The notes under the pieces are model-generated. The model saw nothing but the letters and a program-made list of their open reading frames with translations, did no database searches and was not told where the DNA came from. Below are positions 53,459 through 61,704 of a stretch of 64,000 nt of DNA, one piece after another. Origin of the DNA: Sporocytophaga myxococcoides (GTDB taxonomy: Bacteria; Bacteroidota; Bacteroidia; Cytophagales; Cytophagaceae); assembly GCF_000775915.1 (NCBI RefSeq), contig NZ_BBLT01000001.1, forward strand, positions 806,001 to 870,000, read 5' to 3'. A program made the translations under genes and the position numbers. Each line of letters begins with the position of its first letter. Within the stretch, counting starts at the first letter, position 1.

Positions 53459-55088
53459 AGCAATTTTATGCTTCATTATTTTTATATCATTTCAAAGTCT
53501 AGCTCAGACTAATTTATATTTTGTAACATTCACCGATAAGTCTGACAGTGAATATTCCTCCAAGACTCCGGAAGAGTTTCTTTCTCCAAAAGCCATTAGC
53601 AGGAGACAGGCTCATAACATTCAGATTCAGGAAGAAGATTTGCCAGTCAATAAAAATTATCTGGATTCTTTCACGAAAACAGGTATTATTATTAAAGGAT
53701 CTTCAAGATGGATGAATGGTGTGATCGTAGAAATGTCAGAAGAGGTATCTGAACTAACAAGAAGTAAGCAATTTGTAAAATCTGTAAAGTACCTTCAGCC
53801 AGCACAAACATCTCTTAACCAATTGAAGCTTTCTTCTCCGGTATCGAATATTCAGAGACAATCGGCTTTTTTATCATCATCATCGTCTTCTATTGACTAT
53901 GGTTTTTCTCTGAATCAAAATGCTATGATTGGAGTTCCTTCTGTTCATGCTTTAGGTTATTCAGGAAAAGGTAAGCTTATAGCAGTTTTGGATAATGGGT
54001 TTTTAAATGCCAATACACTTACATTTTTCACTCATTTATATCAGAATGAAAAAATTTTAGGTACCTATGATTTTGTTTCTAGAGATCAGAATGTTTATGA
54101 CGACGGAGGACATGGAGTGAATGTACTGTCGGTGTTGGCGGGTTTTGAAGAGGGAAAGATAGTAGGGCCTGCTTATGATGCTTCTTTTTTGTTATTGAGA
54201 ACTGAAAATGATTTTTCGGAAACCATACTGGAAGAATATAACTGGCTTATGGCAGCAGAGTATGCAGACAGTGCAGGTGCTGATATCATTTCAAGTTCTT
54301 TAGGATACAATACTTTTGATTTTACGGAACAGGATCATTCTTATGCTGATCTTGATGGGACGTCTACTATTGTGACGAAAGCTGCAGAGACAGCTTTTTC
54401 TAAAGGAATGATTGTGGTGAACAGCGCAGGTAATGAAGGAAATAAATCATGGAAATATGTGACAGCTCCAGCAGATGGACCTTCAGTAATTGCAGTTGGT
54501 GCAGTAAATTCAGATAAAAAATATGTAACGTTCAGTTCAATTGGTCCTTCAGCTGATGGTCGAATAAAACCAGACCTGGCAGCAATGGGAGCTGGGGTAT
54601 ATGTTGGTAATCCGGACAATTCTTATTCGAGCACCAATGGTACATCTTTTTCCTGTCCGCTTGTAGCAGGTCTGATTGCTTGTCTTTGGCAAGCAAGACC
54701 ATATTTATCCAACAAAGAAATCTCAGAAGCTTTGAAAAAATCAGCTTCCAAAGGGAATGACCCTGATTTTCAATATGGATTTGGAATTCCAAATTTTCAA
54801 AAAGCTCTTACTTATTCAAGCCCAGACACATTAAAAATTGCAGGGCTTTTCCCAAATCCTGTATCTATTCCGGGAAATGTAAAACTTATTATTGAAAACG
54901 ATTTAGTAGGCAATGATGTGGAAGCTGAATTATTTGACCTAACAGGTAAAAAAATATTTGCCAAGACTTTATCAAAGGCAGAAAAGATAAATCAAATGGT
55001 ATTTCCTGGTGACATTCAAAGAGGTGTGTATATTCTGGTTCTAAATACTAACAGTGCAAATCAGGTAATAAAAATTATCCTTCAATAA
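53439..55088 (+). CDS. S8 family serine peptidase (subtilase) with T9SS sorting domain
   Basis: A 549-residue secreted protease. The signal peptide ends at FQSLAQ (about residue 22). A pro-region of about 130 residues precedes the catalytic domain. The triad is Asp185 (AVLDNGF), His225 (GGHGVNVLSVL) and Ser403 (NGTSFSCPLVAGL), with the oxyanion Asn in VVNSAGNEGN. The C-terminal about 75 residues (IAGLFPNPVSIPGNVKLIIE, ending VIKIILQ) form a type A sorting domain for type IX secretion. The gene overlaps the lipoprotein gene by 20 nt. Role: extracellular protein breakdown (inferred from family). Confidence 0.93.
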   Translation: MLTAKSKAILCFIIFISFQSLAQTNLYFVTFTDKSDSEYSSKTPEEFLSPKAISRRQAHNIQIQEEDLPVNKNYLDSFTKTGIIIKGSSRWMNGVIVEMSEEVSELTRSKQFVKSVKYLQPAQTSLNQLKLSSPVSNIQRQSAFLSSSSSSIDYGFSLNQNAMIGVPSVHALGYSGKGKLIAVLDNGFLNANTLTFFTHLYQNEKILGTYDFVSRDQNVYDDGGHGVNVLSVLAGFEEGKIVGPAYDASFLLLRTENDFSETILEEYNWLMAAEYADSAGADIISSSLGYNTFDFTEQDHSYADLDGTSTIVTKAAETAFSKGMIVVNSAGNEGNKSWKYVTAPADGPSVIAVGAVNSDKKYVTFSSIGPSADGRIKPDLAAMGAGVYVGNPDNSYSSTNGTSFSCPLVAGLIACLWQARPYLSNKEISEALKKSASKGNDPDFQYGFGIPNFQKALTYSSPDTLKIAGLFPNPVSIPGNVKLIIENDLVGNDVEAELFDLTGKKIFAKTLSKAEKINQMVFPGDIQRGVYILVLNTNSANQVIKIILQ

Positions 55089-55127
55089 ATACGTTTTTCT
55101 TTAAGTTAACATTCCTTTCATTTTATT

Positions 55128-55135
55128 TATATTTG
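55128..55135 (+). promoter_or_regulatory. -7 element (TATATTTG) directly before rpe
   Basis: Exact TAnnTTTG with TTA at 55106-55108 (spacer 19). It covers the GTG at 55135, so translation should begin at the ATG at 55144, only about 4 nt after the expected transcript start. Confidence 0.5.
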
Positions 55136-55143
55136 TGGTCATT

Positions 55144-55797
55144 ATGAAACCGATTATAGCCCCTTCAGTTCTTTCTGCTGATTTTGCAAACCTGCAAAGA
55201 GATGTTACAATGATCAATGAAAGCCAGGCAGACTGGTTCCATGTTGATATTATGGATGGTGTTTTTGTTCCTAATATTTCTTTTGGCTTGCCAGTTTGTG
55301 CTGCTATAAATAAACATGCTAAGAAACCTTTGGATGTGCATTTAATGATTGTGCAACCTGAGAAATATATTGAAGCTTTTAAAGAGGCAGGGGCTGCATA
55401 TATCAGTGTTCATGCAGAAGCTTGTACTCATCTTCACAGAGTTATCCAACAAATTCATGCTGCCGGATGTAAAGCTGGTGTGGCGATTAATCCACATACT
55501 CCTGTAAATGTATTGGAAAACGTATTGAATGATATTGATCTGGTTTGTATCATGTCTGTGAACCCAGGATTCGGAGGGCAACAGTTCATTACCAGAACCT
55601 ATGAAAAGATAAAGCAGCTGAATAAGATGAGAGAAGAGGCCAAAGCAAATTTTCTGATAGAAATTGATGGCGGGGTTTCAGATAAAAATGCAAAACAATT
55701 GCTGGATCTAGGTGCCAATGTACTCGTTGCAGGAAATTTTGTATTTAACTCTAAAGATCCTCAGGCTACAATAGCATCTCTTAAATCTTTAGGATAA
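55144..55797 (+). CDS. rpe: Ribulose-phosphate 3-epimerase
   Basis: Interconverts ribulose 5-phosphate and xylulose 5-phosphate in the pentose phosphate pathway, so it works with the split transketolase at 30-32 kb. The 217 residues have IIAPSVLSADFANL, then the metal and catalytic segments FHVDIMDGVFVPNISFG and DVHLMI, and the C-terminal VNPGFGGQQFI and IDGGVSDKNAKQLLDLGANV. I placed the start at ATG 55144, not at the GTG at 55135, because that GTG lies in the -7 element. Confidence 0.95.
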   Translation: MKPIIAPSVLSADFANLQRDVTMINESQADWFHVDIMDGVFVPNISFGLPVCAAINKHAKKPLDVHLMIVQPEKYIEAFKEAGAAYISVHAEACTHLHRVIQQIHAAGCKAGVAINPHTPVNVLENVLNDIDLVCIMSVNPGFGGQQFITRTYEKIKQLNKMREEAKANFLIEIDGGVSDKNAKQLLDLGANVLVAGNFVFNSKDPQATIASLKSLG

Positions 55798-55829
55798 TAT
55801 TTTCCTTGGAACCGTCGTTTAAAGCTGAG

Positions 55830-58265
55830 ATGGGTAAAAGGATTTTTTATTTTATTTTTTTGCTGGTTATATCCTCTTTGGCAGCTCTTGGGCAGGATAA
55901 AGGGGTCTTTTCAGGGCAGGTGCTAAACGAACAAGGAAAAGTTGTTCCTGATGCGAATGTTGTATTATACAACCAGCAATGGAAACCTGTATCTCAAGTT
56001 CATTCAGATTCAGAAGGGCGTTTTTTATTATATCTGCCAGGTGATTCTGTCTATACAATTGTCATATCTTTTCTTGGTTTTGAAAATTTCGCAAAACAAA
56101 TAACTCCTTCAGAAAGAAATGCAGGAACAATTGTGTTTCAACTAAAGCCTGATGTTCAGATGCTCAAGCATGTTGAAGTCAAAGGGAAATTTAAGGAGGA
56201 ATCAGGTGGGCAGGTAAGTACAATCAAAATAGATCCCAAGATTCCCAAATACCTTCCGTCTGCATTTGGAGATTTTAATAAAATCCTTTCCACGGCAGGG
56301 CTTGGTGTTGTTTCTAACAGTGAACTTTCGTCTCAGTATGGTGTGCGTGGAGGTAATTTTGAGGAAAATCTGGTATATGTCAATGGTATTGAAATATACC
56401 GACCCTTTCTGGTAAGGAGTGGGCAGCAGGAAGGTTTAAGTTTTGTCAATCCTGACATGGTCGCTGATATTGAATTTTCTGCCGGAGGATGGCAGCCGAG
56501 ATATGGAGATAAGTTGTCTTCTATGTTATCTGTAAAGTACAGAGAACCTAAAAATCTGAGAGGGACTATTACAGCAGGGCTGTTGAACAATGCCTTATAT
56601 CTGGAAAATTCAGCATTCAAGAAGAGGTTATCTATTGCAATCGGCGCCAGACAGAAGTCCTCTCAATACCTCCTTAAAACCCTTCCGGTCAAAGGTCAGT
56701 ACAAACCAAAATTTTATGATATACAATCCTATATTTCACTTGATTTAACCAAAAAAAGTCGTGCCGCAGAGTATGGAAAACGGACGACATTGGGACTTTT
56801 ATTAAGCTATTCAAAAAATAAATACCAGGTATTTCCCTCCAGGAGTAAAGTCCAGTTTGGCACACTTAATCAGGTGATGAATTTGACAGTTGACTTTGAC
56901 GGTAAGGAAATCATGGAATATGAAACTTTTCAAAGCGGACTAGTTTTGACACATCAATTTACCAAAAGATTTAAAACGGAATTTATAGTCTCTGGTGTCA
57001 GGACAATAGAAAATGAAGGGTTTGATGTGGAAGCTGGTTATAAACTATACGAAGTGGAATCAGGTCCGAGTTCTAATTTTATCCCTCAGCTAAATGCTCC
57101 CCTCATTATAAGAGGGATTGGAACTAATTTTGATCACGGCAGAAATTCCCTGAAAGCTTCAATTTTCAATTTTACTCATCGAGGGTATTATCGTCTCAAT
57201 TCAAAGAATAAGGTTGAATATGGATATAGTCTTACTAAAGAAATAATCGATGATCAGTTGAATGAGTATTCTTTCACGGACTCTGCTCAGTATATAACGC
57301 TTACAAGATATATCAATACGACAGTTGATTTAGATTCTTGGAGAAATCAGGGATATATTCAGAATACGTTCAGTCCTGATTCAACTCATATTTTAACTTA
57401 TGGAGTAAGATTAAATTACTGGTCATTAAATAACCAGTTGCTGGTAAGTCCTCGTCTTCAGTATGGCTGGATACCGACTTCAAGACCCAATTTGATGCTA
57501 AGGGCTGCAGCCGGAGTATATCAACAACCTCCATTCTATAGGGAACTTAGAAATTTTGACGGGATTGTCAATACTAATCTCAAAGCCCAGACCTCTTATC
57601 ATTTTATTGCAGGAAGTGATCTTAAGTTTATGTCATGGGGAAGAGAGTTTAAATTTATCTCAGAGATTTATTATAAATATCTGACAAACGTAGTACCTTA
57701 TGACATTGATAATGTAAGGCTGCGGTATTATGGACAGAATCTTGCCAGGGCATATGCTACAGGAATTGACTTCAGGGTCAGCGGGGAGTTTGTGAAAGGT
57801 GAACAGTCCTGGTTCAGTCTCAGTTTTTTAAGAACAATGGAAGATGTTCAGGGGGACGATCGGGGTTATATCAGAAGACCTACAGATCAGAGAGTAACAG
57901 CAGCAATCTTCTTTCAGGATCATTTGCCAAATAATCCAACAATTAAAATGTACCTGAATCTTGTGTTCGGCTCAGGATTACCTTTTGGTCCTCCGGAAAA
58001 TAAAAACTTCAGAGCTGCAGCTACAGCTCCATTTTACAGGAGAGTGGATATTGGTTTTTCGAAGTTATTAAGCATGCAGGATAAGGAAGTATTGAAAAAG
58101 TCTCTTTTTGAGTCACTTTGGTTGAGCATTGAAGTGCTGAACCTTCTTGGGGTAAATAATACAATCAGTTATTACTGGGTAAGTGATTTTCAAAATCGTC
58201 AATTTGCTGTCCCTAATACCTTATCGGCAAGGTTTTTGAATGTCCGCCTGATAGCGAAATTTTAA
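55830..58265 (+). CDS. TonB-dependent receptor with carboxypeptidase-regulatory-like domain
   Basis: An 811-residue outer-membrane protein. The signal peptide starts at ATG 55830 (MGKRIFYFIFLLVISSLAAL); the upstream TTG frame start would add eight residues before it. The N-terminal domain (about 22-110) is CarboxypepD-reg-like (GVFSGQVLNEQGKVVPDANV). A plug domain follows (SQYGVRGGNFEENLVYVNGI), then a barrel of about 22 strands ending FLNVRLIAKF. No SusD partner or other transport gene lies near, so the substrate is unknown. It is 32 nt downstream of rpe and 16 nt upstream of the LpoB-like gene. Confidence 0.88.
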   Translation: MGKRIFYFIFLLVISSLAALGQDKGVFSGQVLNEQGKVVPDANVVLYNQQWKPVSQVHSDSEGRFLLYLPGDSVYTIVISFLGFENFAKQITPSERNAGTIVFQLKPDVQMLKHVEVKGKFKEESGGQVSTIKIDPKIPKYLPSAFGDFNKILSTAGLGVVSNSELSSQYGVRGGNFEENLVYVNGIEIYRPFLVRSGQQEGLSFVNPDMVADIEFSAGGWQPRYGDKLSSMLSVKYREPKNLRGTITAGLLNNALYLENSAFKKRLSIAIGARQKSSQYLLKTLPVKGQYKPKFYDIQSYISLDLTKKSRAAEYGKRTTLGLLLSYSKNKYQVFPSRSKVQFGTLNQVMNLTVDFDGKEIMEYETFQSGLVLTHQFTKRFKTEFIVSGVRTIENEGFDVEAGYKLYEVESGPSSNFIPQLNAPLIIRGIGTNFDHGRNSLKASIFNFTHRGYYRLNSKNKVEYGYSLTKEIIDDQLNEYSFTDSAQYITLTRYINTTVDLDSWRNQGYIQNTFSPDSTHILTYGVRLNYWSLNNQLLVSPRLQYGWIPTSRPNLMLRAAAGVYQQPPFYRELRNFDGIVNTNLKAQTSYHFIAGSDLKFMSWGREFKFISEIYYKYLTNVVPYDIDNVRLRYYGQNLARAYATGIDFRVSGEFVKGEQSWFSLSFLRTMEDVQGDDRGYIRRPTDQRVTAAIFFQDHLPNNPTIKMYLNLVFGSGLPFGPPENKNFRAAATAPFYRRVDIGFSKLLSMQDKEVLKKSLFESLWLSIEVLNLLGVNNTISYYWVSDFQNRQFAVPNTLSARFLNVRLIAKF

Positions 58266-58281
58266 ACATACAGAATAAACA

Positions 58282-58881
58282 ATGCATACAATGAGAATTC
58301 CCTTTAAAGTTATTTTCAGCCTACTTACAGTTTTAGTTCTTGCAGGTTCATGTACTAAAAAGACGGTAACAAGAGTAAGCCCAGATCAGCAGATAGATCT
58401 AAGTGGCAGATGGAATGATGTAGATTCAAGGCTGGTTGCTGAAGAAATGGCTAAGGATATGATCAACAGACCATGGAGAAATGATTTCATGGCAAGGAAT
58501 AATAAAAAGCCAACGATTATATTAGGTGTAATCAGTAATAAGAGTCATGAACATATTGATGCTCTTACTTTCATTAAAGACCTTGAAAGAGAATGCATCA
58601 ATACAGGTACAATAAGAGTTGTTCAGAATGCAGAATTCAGAGAAAAGCTGAGAGTAGAAAGAGCAGATCAGCAGCAATTTGCATCTCCTGAAACTCAGAA
58701 AAAATGGGGCAGAGAGCTTGGAGCAGATTATATGGTATTCGGTACGATCAATTCAATTGTAGACTCTGAAGGTAAGAGAAAAGTAGTGTTTTATCAGATC
58801 AATCTTGAACTTGCTGATCTTGAAACCAATGAACTTGTTTGGATTGGGGACAAGAAAATTAAGAAATATATAGTTAATTAA
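58282..58881 (+). CDS. LpoB-like penicillin-binding protein activator lipoprotein
   Basis: A 199-residue lipoprotein: signal peptide with lipobox VLAGSC near residue 23. The mature part shows the LpoB/COG3417 core: DLSGRWNDVDSRLVAEEMAK, then TIILGVISNKSHEHIDALTF and the segment LGADYMVFGTINSIVDSEGK. LpoB of E. coli reaches through the peptidoglycan to activate PBP1B; here the family match supports a cell-envelope role but not necessarily that partner. It is followed after a few bases by a COG3014-like gene, an association seen in other Gram-negative bacteria. Confidence 0.85.
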   Translation: MHTMRIPFKVIFSLLTVLVLAGSCTKKTVTRVSPDQQIDLSGRWNDVDSRLVAEEMAKDMINRPWRNDFMARNNKKPTIILGVISNKSHEHIDALTFIKDLERECINTGTIRVVQNAEFREKLRVERADQQQFASPETQKKWGRELGADYMVFGTINSIVDSEGKRKVVFYQINLELADLETNELVWIGDKKIKKYIVN

Positions 58882-58903
58882 GTTGCATAAGTACTGGTGG
58901 GGG

Positions 58904-60298
58904 ATGGGACGAGTTATAATTTGTTTGATTTTTGCAGGTCTGTGTTTTTCCTGTGTTTCCTATTATCAGAGAAATATTAGGTTCAATACTTATTTTGTTC
59001 AAGGCCAGCTGAAGGAAGCAGAGGATGAATTGGCCAAAGATAAAAAGGGAGCAAAAGGAAAAAACAAACTTATATATTATTTAAACAAAGGCGTTGTTGC
59101 TTCTATGCAAGGAAATTATGCTGGAAGCAATGACCACTTTGAAGAGGCTTACAGAATTGCAGATAATCACCACAGAAATCTGCTCAATGAAGGACTATCC
59201 TTTCTGACCAATCCTAAAATAGTCGAATACTATGGAGAGGAGTTTGAACTCCTTATGATGCATTATTACAAGGCTTTAAACTATCTGAAGATGGGACAGT
59301 CCGAAGAAGCCCTTGTAGAATGCAGAAGGATGGATATCAGATTAAAACAGCTAAGCGATAAGTACAAATCGGAAAATAAATATAAAAGAGATGCATTCAT
59401 CCATCTTTTAATGGGAATCATATATGATGCTAATAAAGATTATAATAACGCTTTTATAGCGTATAGAAATGCTTTAGAGGTGTACCAGGCAGATTATCAA
59501 AAAATGTTCAATCTTGGCCCTCCTGAACAGCTTAAACAGGATCTTTTGAGAACAGCCTACCTCAGTGGTTTTAATGAAGAACTTGTAAGGTTTGAAAAAG
59601 ATCTTGGTATTAAGTATCAGCCTTCTTTAGGCAAAGATGAAGGCGACCTGGTTTTCATCTGGCATGATGGTCTTGGGCCTGTTAAAGAAGAATGGAGTAT
59701 CAACTTCAGTATTATCAGAGGAGAGGGAGGCGTTGTGACTTTTGTTAATCCTGAACTCGGATTAAACTTTCCTTTTGCCATTAGCAATGACAATTACGAG
59801 TCCAGTGGTTTAAGCAAGCTTGAATTTATACGTGTAGCATTTCCTAAATACGTAGAGCGGCCACTGGTATATGAAAGTGCAACTTTATCCGGAGGAGGAA
59901 AAGAGGTTCCTTTACAACTGGCTCAAGATATTAATGCCATTGCCTTTAAGTCTTTAAAAGACCGAATGCTATTAGAACTTGGTAAATCGCTTCTCCGTGT
60001 TGGATTAAAGAAAGCTGCAGAATATAAAATACGACAGGAAAACGGAAATCTGGGAGCGGCTTTCAGTATTGTTAATGCTATAACAGAACAGGCAGATACA
60101 AGAAACTGGCAGACGTTGCCTCACAGCATTTATTATGCAAGGCTTAAACTCCCGGAAGGGAAGCAGACTATTTCCTTTACCACAAAGGGAAGGCAAGATC
60201 TGAAGAAGCAAGAAATTTCAGTAGAAATTAAAAAGAATAGTACCAATTTTCAGACCTTCAGTTCGCTGGACGCTATGCCAGCCCTAATCTATTATTAG
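58904..60298 (+). CDS. COG3014-like TPR protein, probable lipoprotein
   Basis: An approximately 464-residue exported protein. The N-terminus MGRVIICLIFAGLCFSCVSY is a signal sequence with a possible, non-standard lipidation Cys. A TTG start 21 nt upstream (58883) is also possible. TPR-like helices fill about residues 40-220 (GNYAGSNDHFEEAYRIADNH, SEEALVECRRMDIRLKQL, DYNNAFIAYRNALEVYQ), and a beta-rich C-terminal half follows (QTISFTTKGRQDLKKQEISV). The protein resembles the COG3014 family that is often found next to LpoB-like genes; its function is unknown. Confidence 0.78.
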   Translation: MGRVIICLIFAGLCFSCVSYYQRNIRFNTYFVQGQLKEAEDELAKDKKGAKGKNKLIYYLNKGVVASMQGNYAGSNDHFEEAYRIADNHHRNLLNEGLSFLTNPKIVEYYGEEFELLMMHYYKALNYLKMGQSEEALVECRRMDIRLKQLSDKYKSENKYKRDAFIHLLMGIIYDANKDYNNAFIAYRNALEVYQADYQKMFNLGPPEQLKQDLLRTAYLSGFNEELVRFEKDLGIKYQPSLGKDEGDLVFIWHDGLGPVKEEWSINFSIIRGEGGVVTFVNPELGLNFPFAISNDNYESSGLSKLEFIRVAFPKYVERPLVYESATLSGGGKEVPLQLAQDINAIAFKSLKDRMLLELGKSLLRVGLKKAAEYKIRQENGNLGAAFSIVNAITEQADTRNWQTLPHSIYYARLKLPEGKQTISFTTKGRQDLKKQEISVEIKKNSTNFQTFSSLDAMPALIYY

Positions 60299-60643
60299 TA
60301 AATCTGATAAACTATGATTTCTATGTTGTTTGTAATACAGAATTTCATTCCTCCTGAATGATTTTAACTTTCAATATAGTTAATGACTCCTAATGCTCAA
60401 AAACTTCTCCACAAGAGAGAGCATCTTATTTTAATTAAAGAGTAAAAGAAAAAGGTTCTTATAATTATAAACAGCAGCCTGGGCAGAAAATACAGTTAAG
60501 AATAAAATAATTATTATTGAAGCAAGAGGAGACGTTTTAGGAGATCAGAATAAAAAAAAACATCCGGCAGGTAAGTATGAAGTCGAAAGACTAATCATTC
60601 TCCGGTAATTCATGGTAGTGATAGTAAGATAAAATCAAAAAAA
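60299..60643. other. Intergenic region with possible coding remnants
   Basis: This 345-bp gap has no intact gene. It contains a 20-codon frame starting at ATG 60383 and, after stops, an open stretch at 60471-60608 without any start codon. The latter would encode a plausible peptide tail (IIIIEARGDVLGDQNKKKHP then AGKYEVERLIILR). A run of nine A (60552-60560) lies inside it. Confidence 0.5.
60383..60608 (+). pseudogene. Possible decayed gene remnant
   Basis: Two short protein-like pieces in the same direction, MTPNAQKLLHKREHLILIKE (60383-60445) and the startless frame 60471-60608, separated by stops. Both have balanced compositions unlike random AT-rich DNA. I do not recognise the parent family. 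It may equally be chance. Confidence 0.25.
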
Positions 60644-61357
60644 ATGCAAAAAGCAGTTTTTTGCTGGAGTGGAGGTAAAGACTCCGCTTTTGCTTTATAT
60701 AAGACAATATCATCAGGCGCATTTGAGATCTTGGCATTGCTAACAACTATTAATTCCGCCTATTCCAGAGTGTCTATGCACGGGGTGAGAGAAGAGTTGA
60801 TGGATCTTCAGGCAAAGCATATAGGAATTCCATTGTATAAGGTATATATACCTGAAGTTTGCACTAATGAAGAATATGAAAAGCAAATGGAAGAAGCAAT
60901 GATATACTGGAAAGAAAAGGGAGTTTCTCATATTATTTTTGGAGATATATTTTTAGAAGATTTAAAAAGATACAGAGAGGAAAAGCTGGAAAAAGTAGGA
61001 ATGAAAGCTGTTTTCCCTTTATGGAAGGAGGATACAGCAGAACTGCTCTCAAGCTTTTTGAAGTTAGGTTTTAAAACAATGATTTGTTCAGGAAGCTGTA
61101 AAAACATAAACGAGGAATTAGTAGGAGAAACCCTATCTGAGGAAATAGTGGGATTGATGTCACCTGGTACTGATCCATGTGGTGAAAATGGAGAGTTTCA
61201 TACATTTGTCTATGAAGGTCCGGTATTCAGAGAAAAGCTGGATGTAGCCTGTACGGAAAAAGTAGTAAAATATTACAATGTAAAAAAAGAAACGGAGGGC
61301 AGGATAGTGGAAGAAGAAGTTGGATATTGGTTTGCCGACATAAAGTTGAAGGAATAA
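60644..61357 (+). CDS. Dph6-related ATP pyrophosphatase
   Basis: A 237-residue PP-loop ATPase of the ATP_bind_4/Dph6 family. The N-terminal FCWSGGKDSAFALYKTI is the PP-loop. INSAYSRVSMHGVREELMDL and HIIFGDIFLEDLKRYREEKL match the adenylation-pocket signature, and GMKAVFPLW is the conserved end of the domain. Eukaryotic and archaeal Dph6 amidates diphthine on EF2; bacteria have no diphthamide, so the bacterial substrate is unknown. It is a single-gene unit; a 14-bp terminator stem begins inside its last codons. Confidence 0.88.
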   Translation: MQKAVFCWSGGKDSAFALYKTISSGAFEILALLTTINSAYSRVSMHGVREELMDLQAKHIGIPLYKVYIPEVCTNEEYEKQMEEAMIYWKEKGVSHIIFGDIFLEDLKRYREEKLEKVGMKAVFPLWKEDTAELLSSFLKLGFKTMICSGSCKNINEELVGETLSEEIVGLMSPGTDPCGENGEFHTFVYEGPVFREKLDVACTEKVVKYYNVKKETEGRIVEEEVGYWFADIKLKE

Positions 61358-61383
61358 AAAGTGTTAACTCTTTTTATTCCTTC
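61348..61383. terminator. Bidirectional terminator after the Dph6-like gene
   Basis: Perfect 14-bp arms (GAAGGAATAAAAAG / CTTTTTATTCCTTC) with an 8-nt loop that includes GTTAAC. The stem covers the stop codon of the 60644 gene and ends just before the stop of the convergent small gene. Confidence 0.85.
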
Positions 61384-61390
61384 ATATATC

Positions 61391-61549
61391 TTAATGCTGG
61401 AAATTAAAGTAATATCCGGATTTTTTCTTCTTCGATTTTTTAGCGCTTTTATGCTTTCCCGGCTTTTTGGGTGTAAAAGCAAATGACTCAGCCATGTTAG
61501 CGGTAACAAGAACCAGAGTAAGGATAAATATAACGTGAAGTTTTTTCAT
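61391..61549 (-). CDS. Tiny exported lysine-rich protein
   Basis: A 52-residue protein. From the ATG at 61549 it has a good signal peptide (MKKLHVIFILTLVLVTANMA, cleavage near ESFA). The mature part is strongly basic (KPGKHKSAKKSKKKKS) and ends in an aromatic tail (GYYFNFQH). A longer frame from 61585 adds 12 residues that would spoil the signal. The bidirectional terminator directly past its stop supports transcription from the minus strand. No family recognised; a mature size near 30 residues suggests a secreted basic peptide or a cell-wall-binding factor. Confidence 0.6.
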   Translation of the reverse strand: MKKLHVIFILTLVLVTANMAESFAFTPKKPGKHKSAKKSKKKKSGYYFNFQH

Positions 61550-61704
61550 GATTAATAAATTTATTATTTCCCAAATAATTGACAATTTAATAAAAAAAAT
61601 AGACTTATTGCAATTTTTAATAGAAAAAAAACTAGAGGATCATACCACTAAAGACTTAATAGTCAAATAATATCGGTAAAATACAATTAGTAAAATAATC
61701 ATAA

